Assembly (NCBI GenBank): GCA_964466745.1
Contig: CAYXOX010000158.1
Location: 1 to 6,982, forward strand
Direction: 5' to 3'
Origin: CAYXOX01 sp964466745
GTDB lineage: Bacteria > Pseudomonadota > Alphaproteobacteria > Rhodobacterales > Rhodobacteraceae
DNA length: 6,982 bases
Program-made: the position numbers and the translations under genes
Part shown: positions 1-4,729 of the stretch, piece by piece
Layout of the letters: each line of letters starts with the position of its first letter
How positions within the stretch are numbered: position 1 is the stretch's first letter
Notes under the pieces: model-generated
What the model saw: the letters and a program-made list of their open reading frames with translations, nothing else
The model's database searches: none
What the model was told of the DNA's origin: nothing

Positions 1-106
1 TCGCGGTCTTGAAGTTCGACTTGCGACGACCGTAGTAGCCCTTGGCGCTCTTGATGATCTTTCTGTGGCGGGCGTGGGTCGTGGTACCACCTTTGACGCG
101 GGACAT
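1..106 (-). CDS. rplT: 50S ribosomal protein L20, N-terminal part (cut by window edge)
   Basis: Only the first 35 codons are visible; the gene runs off the left edge. The peptide begins MSRVKGGTTTHARHRKIIKS and continues AKGYYGRRKSNFKTA, the highly conserved basic N-terminal extension of bacterial L20. This extension threads into 23S rRNA and is needed early in assembly of the large subunit. The start is an ATG at 104-106, preceded by a perfect AAGGAGGT ribosome binding site at 113-120. The gene lies 12 bases downstream of rpmI on the same strand, the usual rpmI-rplT order, so the two are almost certainly co-transcribed. In other bacteria L20 represses its own operon by binding the leader mRNA; whether that happens here cannot be read from this fragment. 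Identity is very secure. Confidence 0.97.
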   Translation of the reverse strand, partial: MSRVKGGTTTHARHRKIIKSAKGYYGRRKSNFKTA

Positions 107-112
107 GTGCTG

Positions 113-120
113 ACCTCCTT
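113..120 (-). promoter_or_regulatory. Ribosome binding site of rplT, overlapping the rpmI stop codon
   Basis: The minus strand reads TAAGGAGG across the gene junction. The rpmI stop codon TAA (119-121) supplies the first bases of the AAGGAGGT Shine-Dalgarno for rplT, with 6 bases between it and the ATG. A ribosome ending on rpmI therefore covers the initiation signal of rplT, which fits translational coupling and matched synthesis of L35 and L20. The overlap is seen directly; coupling is inferred. Confidence 0.85.
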
Positions 121-319
121 AGCGCGAATACGGCATCATCGGCTTGATGATCTGCTCATCAGCCTTTGAAAGCAGGGTCGTTCCCCGCGCCTGGCGGATG
201 AACTTGTTGGAACGCTTGATCATGCCGTGGCGCTTGCCGGCTTGGGCCCGCTTGATCCGGCCGCTGGCCGTGACCTTGAACCGCTTCTTGCAGCTCGCCT
301 TTGTCTTCATCTTGGGCAT
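119..319 (-). CDS. rpmI: 50S ribosomal protein L35
   Basis: This encodes a complete 66-residue, strongly basic protein beginning MPKMKTKASCKKRFKVTASG and containing the family hallmark KRHGMIKRSNKFIRQARGTT (residues 29-48). Length and motifs match bacterial L35, a small protein of the 50S subunit. The start is the ATG at 317-319, chosen because it gives the canonical MPKMKTK N-terminus and has an AAGGAG Shine-Dalgarno at 326-331, six bases upstream. The frame stays open far upstream as an antisense artefact, so a longer start would be wrong. It is the first gene of an rpmI-rplT operon. infC, which precedes rpmI in many bacteria, is absent here; the upstream neighbour is a divergent plus-strand gene. 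A promoter-like sequence lies at 397-425. Confidence 0.97.
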   Translation of the reverse strand: MPKMKTKASCKKRFKVTASGRIKRAQAGKRHGMIKRSNKFIRQARGTTLLSKADEQIIKPMMPYSR

Positions 320-396
320 TTCGGTCTCCTTCGAGGTTACCCTTTCATTGCGCGACTCGGCATGCCTCTTGAGCCGGCCGCGCGGATCGAGGGGTG

Positions 397-425
397 CGTA
401 TAGGCGGGTTGGGCCGATCTGGCAA
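397..425 (-). promoter_or_regulatory. Putative sigma70-type promoter of rpmI-rplT
   Basis: On the minus strand TTGCCA (420-425, five of six bases of the -35 consensus) is followed after exactly 17 bases by TATACG (397-402, four of six of the -10 consensus). Transcription would start near 390, leaving a leader of about 70 bases before rpmI. That leader can form an imperfect 6-bp hairpin with one G-U pair between 371-376 and 353-358. No other element of comparable quality was seen upstream of rpmI. The match is by eye; no start site is known. Confidence 0.5.
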
Positions 426-463
426 GAGCGAATGCAAAAACGCGTCGGCGCCCATGTCGGGCC

Positions 464-492
464 GTGACAGGGCGCGACAAATCGTCTAGATC
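464..492 (+). promoter_or_regulatory. Possible promoter of the cytochrome oxidase subunit IV gene
   Basis: GTGACA (464-469, five of six -35 bases) is separated by 17 bases from TAGATC (487-492, only three of six -10 bases). The position fits, about 40 bases before the start codon and back to back with the rpmI promoter in a 213-base divergent region. A TGACGTCA palindrome at 509-516 lies in the presumed leader and could be a binding site or chance. The -10 is weak, so confidence is low. Confidence 0.3.
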
Positions 493-532
493 TCTGGCCG
501 AGAGTCAATGACGTCAAATGGTGAGGAAGACC

Positions 533-667
533 ATGGCTGAACACACGCACGGCACGATGGATACCCGTGAGCAGGAAAAGACCTTCGAGAACTTCGTCAA
601 GCTCACGGTACGCTCGGTGATCACGATCCTCGTAATCCTCGTGCTGCTCGCGATGTTCAACGCCTGA
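533..667 (+). CDS. aa3-type cytochrome c oxidase subunit IV (44 aa)
   Basis: This small gene encodes 44 residues: MAEHTHGTMDTREQEKTFEN, then a hydrophobic span at about residues 27-42 ending in MFNA. The N-terminal MAEHxHGTMD, the QEKTFxxFVK stretch and the single C-terminal helix match the bacterial aa3-type oxidase subunit IV family of alphaproteobacteria (Pfam COX4_pro_2). In Paracoccus and Rhodobacter aa3 oxidase this subunit is one helix beside the catalytic subunits and is not required for activity. The ATG at 533 is preceded by GAGGAAG at 523-529. An in-frame ATG at 518 exists, but it would add MVRKT before the conserved MAEH start and lies upstream of that ribosome binding site. The gene is separate from any visible subunit I-III genes. 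It is oriented with the downstream lipoprotein gene, with a hairpin between them. Confidence 0.93.
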   Translation: MAEHTHGTMDTREQEKTFENFVKLTVRSVITILVILVLLAMFNA

Positions 668-674
668 TCGGCGC

Positions 675-699
675 TCGGGGCGGCGCGGCGCCTCCCCGA
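675..699 (+). terminator. GC-rich hairpin after the oxidase subunit IV gene (possible terminator or 3' stabiliser)
   Basis: Seven bases after the stop codon, TCGGGG (675-680) pairs with CCCCGA (694-699). After one C/T mismatch, four more GC pairs (682-685 with 689-692) close a 3-base loop. The stem is strong, but no T tract follows, so it is not a textbook intrinsic terminator. It may protect the 3' end of the very short oxidase message or attenuate read-through into the lipoprotein gene 40 bases later. Confidence 0.4.
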
Positions 700-739
700 A
701 TGTCACACGGGGTTTCCAGTTGCAGGGTAGGATGCCGCT

Positions 740-1339
740 ATGCGCCGGCTTTTGATCGTTTTCATGCTGTTGCTGGGGCTTGCAGCCTGCGGTGCCCCCG
801 AATCGGTCTGGGCGCCTGACGAGGAGGTCGAGCGCGCACGCGTCGTGCCTTCCGGTCCGCCCACGCTGACGCTGTTCTCGATGATCAACGTGAACTCGGG
901 CAACGGGGGCCATTCCGCGCTGTTGGTGTCGGCGCCGTCGGAGCGCGTCTTGTTCGATCCGGCGGGGAGCTTCTATCACCCGAATCTCCCCGAGCGGAAC
1001 GACGTGATCTTCGGCATGACCGAAAATGCCGTCGACTTCTATATCGATTACCACTCGCGCACGAGTTGGCGGGTGATCCGCCAGGATCTCGTGGTTCCGG
1101 CGGATGTGGCCGAGACGGCCCTGCGCCTGGTCAAGGAAAACGGAGCGGTGCCCCCAGCCATGTGCACCAATTCCATCGCGCGGGTTCTGCGGCAACTCCC
1201 CGGCTTCGAAGACGTTGGCACGACATTGTTTCCCGAAAACCTTCAGGCGGAGTTCGCGGAGTTCAAGGGCGTGAAGATGCGCGAGTACCACGACAACGAC
1301 CCCGACAACAACGGCCAGATCATAGCCCGCGGGATCTGA
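740..1339 (+). CDS. Predicted lipoprotein of unknown function, possible permuted papain-like (NlpC/P60-type) fold
   Basis: This is a 199-residue protein. MRRLLIVFMLLLGLAAC is a clear lipoprotein signal peptide with lipobox LAAC (residues 14-17), so the mature protein would be anchored at Cys17 on the periplasmic side. The ATG at 740 puts two arginines directly before the hydrophobic core and has GGTAGGA at 726-732 upstream. After a charged, Pro-containing linker (18-42) comes a compact domain. It holds a strand-like segment LTLFSMINVNSGNGGHSALL with His58, then VLFDPAGSFYHP (Asp73), then MCTNSIARVLRQLPGF (Cys142 at the start of a helix). The order His, acidic residue, then Cys about 84 residues later resembles circularly permuted NlpC/P60 and LRAT-like cysteine enzymes. 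This is inference from residue order only. I do not recognise a named family; similar hypothetical lipoproteins probably exist in related bacteria. It ends 9 bases from the convergent plsC stop. Confidence 0.88.
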   Translation: MRRLLIVFMLLLGLAACGAPESVWAPDEEVERARVVPSGPPTLTLFSMINVNSGNGGHSALLVSAPSERVLFDPAGSFYHPNLPERNDVIFGMTENAVDFYIDYHSRTSWRVIRQDLVVPADVAETALRLVKENGAVPPAMCTNSIARVLRQLPGFEDVGTTLFPENLQAEFAEFKGVKMREYHDNDPDNNGQIIARGI

Positions 1340-1348
1340 GCGGCGCGA

Positions 1349-2128
1349 CTAGCCTTGTTCACCCTCGGCGGCGCCGGACGGCGTATCGGCATCGTGGGCC
1401 TCGATCGCGAAGCCGGCCTCTGCCATCAGCCTGTTCGAACTGGATTCGATCACTTCTTCCAGCCGCGCCATGACCTCTTCCACCTTCAGCCCCGGTTCGA
1501 CGGCGGGCAGGAACTCCACCACGGCGCGCCCCGGCCATCGCATGATCCCGTGGCGTTTCCAGAACACGCCGACGTTGGTGGCGGCGGGGATCAACGGCTG
1601 GGCCGTTTCCTTGTAAAGCACGCCCACGCCGACCTTGTAGGGCTTGTGCGCTCCGGCGGCGACACGGGTGCCCTGCGGGAAGATTATGAGTTGGCCCGGC
1701 GCCTGCCGTCCGGCCTTCACGTCATCGACCATCTGCTTGATCGCGGCGCCGCGCTTGCCCCGGTCGACGGGAATGCAGCCGATGGCCTTCGCGTAGTAGC
1801 CGACGAACGGTGTGCGGGTGAGCTCCTTCTTCATGATGAACTTGGGCCGGGGAACGACGGACACGATCATGATGATATCGAAGAAACTCTGATGCTTGGA
1901 GGCGATGATCACCTCGCCGTCGGGCACCTGCCCGCGAACCTCGGAATGCAGCCCGACGAGCACCCGCGCGGCCCACCGCACGAAGCGGGCATAGGCATGG
2001 ACGGCGGCAAAGGCCCATTTTCGCTGTATCAGCGTGAGTGGGAAGAACCCGAGCGCCACCACCGCCATGGAGAGATACATCACCGTGATGAACAAGAGTG
2101 AGCGCAGAAGTTGCACGGCGGTTCTCAT
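1349..2128 (-). CDS. plsC: 1-acyl-sn-glycerol-3-phosphate acyltransferase (PlsC-type lysophospholipid acyltransferase)
   Basis: This encodes 259 residues. It would transfer an acyl chain to the sn-2 position of lysophosphatidic acid to make phosphatidic acid, the second acylation of phospholipid synthesis, at the inner membrane. A hydrophobic N-terminal segment (about residues 7-34) anchors it. The acyltransferase motifs are visible in order: KHQSFFD (78-84, the HX4D motif with His79 and Asp84), GCIPVDRGKRG (117-127), FPQGTR (150-155) and the downstream Pro block around 178-181. FPQGTR differs from the usual FPEGTR by Glu to Gln. The start ATG at 2126-2128 shares one base with the ftsX stop (TGATG on the minus strand), and AGGGAG lies at 2137-2142. 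The frame is open further upstream inside ftsX, but that is a shadow. It is the last gene of ftsE-ftsX-plsC and translation is probably coupled. The substrate is inferred from family; an ornithine-lipid or other lysolipid acyltransferase cannot be excluded. Confidence 0.92.
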   Translation of the reverse strand: MRTAVQLLRSLLFITVMYLSMAVVALGFFPLTLIQRKWAFAAVHAYARFVRWAARVLVGLHSEVRGQVPDGEVIIASKHQSFFDIIMIVSVVPRPKFIMKKELTRTPFVGYYAKAIGCIPVDRGKRGAAIKQMVDDVKAGRQAPGQLIIFPQGTRVAAGAHKPYKVGVGVLYKETAQPLIPAATNVGVFWKRHGIMRWPGRAVVEFLPAVEPGLKVEEVMARLEEVIESSSNRLMAEAGFAIEAHDADTPSGAAEGEQG

Positions 2129-3033
2129 CAACTGCGCTCCCTGAGAGTGGCGAAGGCCGACCGCCGCGTGGCGGCGAAGGCGACGAGGGCGGCGAGCGGC
2201 GGGATCAGCAGCGGCAGGGCCCATTCGATGCCCTGAAACCCGAGGCCCGTGAGGAATCCGCCCGTCGGGTCGGCGTCGGGCAAGAGCCAGATCGCGGCCA
2301 TGCCCAGCGCGGCGCCGACGCCCGCGCCGGCGAGCGCACGCATGGTGAAACGGCGCACGAAGGCACGGGCGATATAGGTGTCGCGCGCGCCGACAAGCCT
2401 GAGTACCCGGATCACCTGTTCGTTCGCGGCCAGCGCGGCGGATGCGGCCAGTGTGATGATCGCCGCCGTCGTCGCCGCGATCAGCGCAATCGAGATGAGA
2501 CCCAGCGCCCGGAGCCTGTCGGCGGCACGCACGAGCGGCTCGCGCCATCTGGTGTGATCGTCGAGCACCGCGCCGGGCGCCTCGCCGGCGAGCCGGGCCC
2601 GCAGCCCTGCCGCATCGTAGCCCGCCTCGGTTTCGATCACCTCGACGAGCCGTGGGATCGGCAGCGTGTCGAGCGGCAGATCGGGCCCGAACCACGGCTC
2701 GAGCAGAGCGCGTTGTTCTTCGTCGCTCAGAACGCGCGCGTCGGCGATGCCGGGTGTGGTGGCCAGCACGTCCATGACAGCGAGCACCTGTGTCTGCATC
2801 TGTTCCTCCGGAGCGGAAATCCGGATGGTCGAGCTCTGAGCCAGCGCCGATCCCCAACGGTCGGCAAGCCGGCCGGTGGCAAGCGACAGGGCGAGCGCGA
2901 AGACGGTGAGAAAGGCCATCGCGGCAGCCGCGAAGGTGGTGAGCCGCGCGGTGATGCCCGTGGGCGGCACGACCCTGTCGGCTTGAGCATCGCCCGCCAG
3001 AAGCTGCGCGAGGGGGGGCAGGCGCGCGATCAC
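2128..3033 (-). CDS. ftsX: Cell division protein FtsX (ABC transporter permease-like)
   Basis: This encodes 301 residues with the FtsX layout. There is a cytoplasmic N-terminus (1-30), TM1 at about 31-52, a periplasmic domain (about 53-172, including LLEPWFG and LPIPRLVEVIE), TM2 at about 174-203, TM3 at about 231-250 and TM4 at about 270-289, with a short basic C-terminus. FtsX partners FtsE and does not transport a solute. It passes ATP-driven conformational change across the membrane to periplasmic activators of cell-wall amidases or hydrolases at the septum. The start is taken as GTG at 3031-3033, which overlaps the ftsE stop by four bases (GTGA). A longer frame reaching 3204 lies inside ftsE and has a low-complexity Pro/Gly/Arg extension foreign to the family. 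The stop overlaps the plsC start by one base. The periplasmic sequence is clade-variable, so the identity also rests on topology and on pairing with ftsE. Confidence 0.92.
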   Translation of the reverse strand: MIARLPPLAQLLAGDAQADRVVPPTGITARLTTFAAAAMAFLTVFALALSLATGRLADRWGSALAQSSTIRISAPEEQMQTQVLAVMDVLATTPGIADARVLSDEEQRALLEPWFGPDLPLDTLPIPRLVEVIETEAGYDAAGLRARLAGEAPGAVLDDHTRWREPLVRAADRLRALGLISIALIAATTAAIITLAASAALAANEQVIRVLRLVGARDTYIARAFVRRFTMRALAGAGVGAALGMAAIWLLPDADPTGGFLTGLGFQGIEWALPLLIPPLAALVAFAATRRSAFATLRERS

Positions 3034-3707
3034 AGGTCTGCCCCCGCCAGTTGGACCCGGTGGCCCGCGATGCGCAAGACCCGGGCCTGAACCTGGCTCT
3101 TGGCCGCGCGGATCAGGTTGAGATCGTGCGTGGCGATCATGATCGTTTTTCCCATCCGGTTCAGCTCGACGATGAGCTTGAGCAGGCGCAGCGACATCTC
3201 CCAATCGACGTTGCCGGTGGGCTCATCGGCGAGGATCACCTCGGGGCTCATGATAATCGCGCGGGCCAGCGCGGCGCGTTGGCGTTCGCCGCCCGAAAGC
3301 TCCGGGGGGCGGGATTCCCGCTGGTTTTCGAGCCCGACCCAGCTGATCAGGTCGCGCAGGTCGTCGCCGGTGGCGCTACGGCCCGAGACGGCAAGCGGAA
3401 GCGCCACGTTTTCGGCCACCGAGAGATGGTCGATAAACTTCTGGTCCTGGTGCACGACGCCGATCCGCCGGCGCGCCATCGCCACGTCGTCGCGGTTCAT
3501 CTGGCGGGCGTCCTGGCCAAACAGGGCCACGCGCCCCTGCTGGGCGATGAGATCGCCGTAGCACAGCTTCAGGAGCGTGGTTTTTCCCGCCCCGGAAGGG
3601 CCGGTGAGAAAATGGAACGAGCCTTGGGCGAGCTTGAGTGACACGTCGGCCAGAAGCGGTGCACCGCCATAGCCGTAGGTGACTTCTTCGAATTCGATCA
3701 CGCCCAT
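3030..3707 (-). CDS. ftsE: Cell division ATP-binding protein FtsE
   Basis: This is a complete ABC ATPase of 225 residues, the usual FtsE length. Visible motifs are Walker A GPSGAGKT (36-43), Q-loop Gln87, signature LSGGERQR (137-144), Walker B VILADEP (157-163), D-loop GNVD (165-168) and switch His194 in ATHD. FtsE hydrolyses ATP in the cytoplasm and drives FtsX to control cell-wall hydrolysis during division. FtsE usually reads VVFQDF around the Q-loop; here it is VVHQDQKFIDHL (84-95), a small departure that may be typical of this clade. The start is the ATG at 3705-3707 giving MGVIEFEEVTYGYGG, with a modest AAGGGG ribosome binding site just upstream. The frame is open further upstream, but that part is non-conserved. 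It is first in ftsE-ftsX-plsC and divergent from the zinc-ribbon gene across 173 bases. Confidence 0.95.
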   Translation of the reverse strand: MGVIEFEEVTYGYGGAPLLADVSLKLAQGSFHFLTGPSGAGKTTLLKLCYGDLIAQQGRVALFGQDARQMNRDDVAMARRRIGVVHQDQKFIDHLSVAENVALPLAVSGRSATGDDLRDLISWVGLENQRESRPPELSGGERQRAALARAIIMSPEVILADEPTGNVDWEMSLRLLKLIVELNRMGKTIMIATHDLNLIRAAKSQVQARVLRIAGHRVQLAGADL

Positions 3708-3753
3708 TGCCCCTTTTGTCGTTGCCGCCAGTTTTGCCCCAGTGGGAGATTTG

Positions 3754-3773
3754 TTGCAATCGCGCGATTGCAA
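3754..3773. promoter_or_regulatory. Perfect 20-bp palindrome between ftsE and the zinc-ribbon gene (candidate operator)
   Basis: TTGCAATCGC is followed immediately by its exact reverse complement GCGATTGCAA, with no spacer. It sits 46 bases before the ftsE start and about 107 bases before the zinc-ribbon start, in the only intergenic space of this divergent pair. Such symmetric, AT-flanked sites usually bind a dimeric regulator; the same sequence could also form an RNA hairpin in the ftsE leader. It does not match CtrA (TTAA-N7-TTAA), FNR (TTGAT-N4-ATCAA) or the CcrM site GANTC. The regulator is unknown. Confidence 0.5.
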
Positions 3774-3777
3774 AGGT

Positions 3778-3806
3778 TTGATTTCCCGCATTTCTCCCCG
3801 CATACT
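3778..3806 (+). promoter_or_regulatory. Putative promoter of the zinc-ribbon gene
   Basis: TTGATT (3778-3783, four of six -35 bases) and CATACT (3801-3806, four of six -10 bases) are 17 bases apart. Transcription would begin near 3813, leaving a leader of about 68 bases. The -35 lies just downstream of the 3754-3773 palindrome, so a protein bound there could contact or block RNA polymerase. I did not find an equally good promoter for ftsE on the other strand. By eye only. Confidence 0.35.
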
Positions 3807-3818
3807 GGCCGCGGATTT

Positions 3819-3834
3819 CGGGGCTGTGGCCCCG
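3819..3834. other. Perfect 6-bp GC hairpin in the divergent intergenic region
   Basis: CGGGGC (3819-3824), loop TGTG, GCCCCG (3829-3834). It lies within the presumed 5' leader of the zinc-ribbon mRNA and, on the other strand, upstream of ftsE. No T tract follows on either side in a position suggesting termination. In GC-rich DNA such a stem can arise by chance; a role in translation control of the zinc-ribbon gene is possible but unsupported. Confidence 0.35.
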
Positions 3835-3880
3835 CGGGCGCCCACGCGGCGACCGACAACGGGAAAAGGGCTTGGGCAAG

Positions 3881-4711
3881 ATGCGTTTGGTTTGCCCGAA
3901 TTGCGGCGCACAATACGAGGTCGATGATCGCGTGATCCCCGAGGCGGGGCGCGACGTGCAGTGCTCGGCTTGCGGACATGCGTGGTTCCAGATGCCGCAG
4001 GGCCACGAGCCCGCCACGGAGGGCGCGCCGGAGCAGGACGATGCTCTCCCGCCGGAGGAGCAGGAGGAAGAAGGCGAGGCCGTAAGCGGGGCCCAGGCGC
4101 CCCGGCAACCCGAGGCCGAGCCCACCGGCGAAGAGCGACCGCCCCGTGAGATCGACGAGGGCGTGCGCTCGATCCTTCAGGAAGAGGCCCGCCACGAGAT
4201 CGAGCGCCGCGCCGCGGAGCAGGTTGAAACCCAGCCCGATCTCGGGCTCGAAACCGGCCCTTCTCCGGACGAAGAGCGCCGCCGCGTGGCCCGCGAACGC
4301 ATGGCGCGGATGCGCGGCCTAGATCAGGACGGATCGGAGGCCGAGGCGCCGGATGACGCAGCCTCCGCGGAAGAAGCGCGCAAGGCCGCCCCGCGCAGGG
4401 AGCGGTTTCCCGACATCGAGGAAATCAACTCCACGCTCGATGGCCCCGGCTCCTCGGGGGAGGCCGGTGCCGCCGGCGAAGGTGTTGAAAAATCAAGTGG
4501 TTTCAGCCGTGGGTTCTTCCTGGTGATCTTCCTCGCGGCCCTGTTGCTGGCGACCTATATCCTTGCACCGCAACTCGTGCAGAACGTTCCGGCTCTGGAG
4601 CCAGCGCTCACGGCATATGTCGAGGCGGTGAACACCGCGCGCGCCTGGCTCGAGGCAAACGTGCAAAACATCATCGAGAAGATCGAAGCCGCGGCCGGCG
4701 GCAATGCGTGA
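3881..4711 (+). CDS. MJ0042-type zinc-ribbon, single-pass membrane protein
   Basis: This encodes 276 residues. The N-terminus MRLVCPNCGAQYEVDDRVIP with Cys5/Cys8, followed by VQCSACGHAWFQ with Cys28/Cys31, is the four-cysteine MJ0042 zinc ribbon seen at the N-terminus of many alpha- and deltaproteobacterial proteins. Next comes a long acidic, Glu/Ala/Pro/Arg-rich and probably disordered region (about 40-205). It carries two more conserved-looking stretches, VRSILQEEARHEIERRA (95-111) and FPDIEEINSTL (177-187). One membrane helix follows (about 209-230), then a C-terminal tail of about 45 residues outside the cytoplasm. The start is the ATG at 3881; a TTG at 3872 would add only MGK and has no spaced ribosome binding site. 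It is divergent from ftsE and convergent with the DUF4175 gene, 18 bases apart. No function is established; zinc binding is expected from the cysteines. Confidence 0.9.
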   Translation: MRLVCPNCGAQYEVDDRVIPEAGRDVQCSACGHAWFQMPQGHEPATEGAPEQDDALPPEEQEEEGEAVSGAQAPRQPEAEPTGEERPPREIDEGVRSILQEEARHEIERRAAEQVETQPDLGLETGPSPDEERRRVARERMARMRGLDQDGSEAEAPDDAASAEEARKAAPRRERFPDIEEINSTLDGPGSSGEAGAAGEGVEKSSGFSRGFFLVIFLAALLLATYILAPQLVQNVPALEPALTAYVEAVNTARAWLEANVQNIIEKIEAAAGGNA

Positions 4712-4729
4712 CGAGGCGCGGCGTGCGTA

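Noticed and set aside
144..467. 107-codon plus-strand ORF over rpmI
   Set aside because: It is antisense to rpmI, a certain gene, and covers the divergent promoter region; no domain seen.
509..516. TGACGTCA 8-bp palindrome before the oxidase subunit IV gene
   Set aside because: Too short to separate from chance and no matching regulator known to me in this group; noted only within the promoter entry.
320..1291. Long upstream extension of the rpmI frame (390 codons in total)
   Set aside because: The extra part is antisense to the lipoprotein and oxidase genes and crosses the promoter region. L35 has a sharply conserved 66-residue form with its own ribosome binding site.
1316..1338. CAGATC/GATCTG inverted repeat at the end of the lipoprotein gene, considered as a terminator between convergent genes
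   Set aside because: It lies within the coding end, with an 11-base loop and no T tract on either strand; likely chance.
2129..2857. N-terminal extension of the plsC frame into ftsX
   Set aside because: The sequence is Arg/Ala/Gly-rich and lies out of frame within ftsX; family start and overlap geometry place plsC at 2128.
2098..3090. 330-codon plus-strand ORF opposite ftsX
   Set aside because: Arg/Gly-rich shadow of a high-GC gene with no recognisable domain; ftsX on the other strand is clearly real.
3051..3641. 196-codon plus-strand ORF opposite ftsE
   Set aside because: Shadow of ftsE, whose ABC motifs are all intact on the minus strand.
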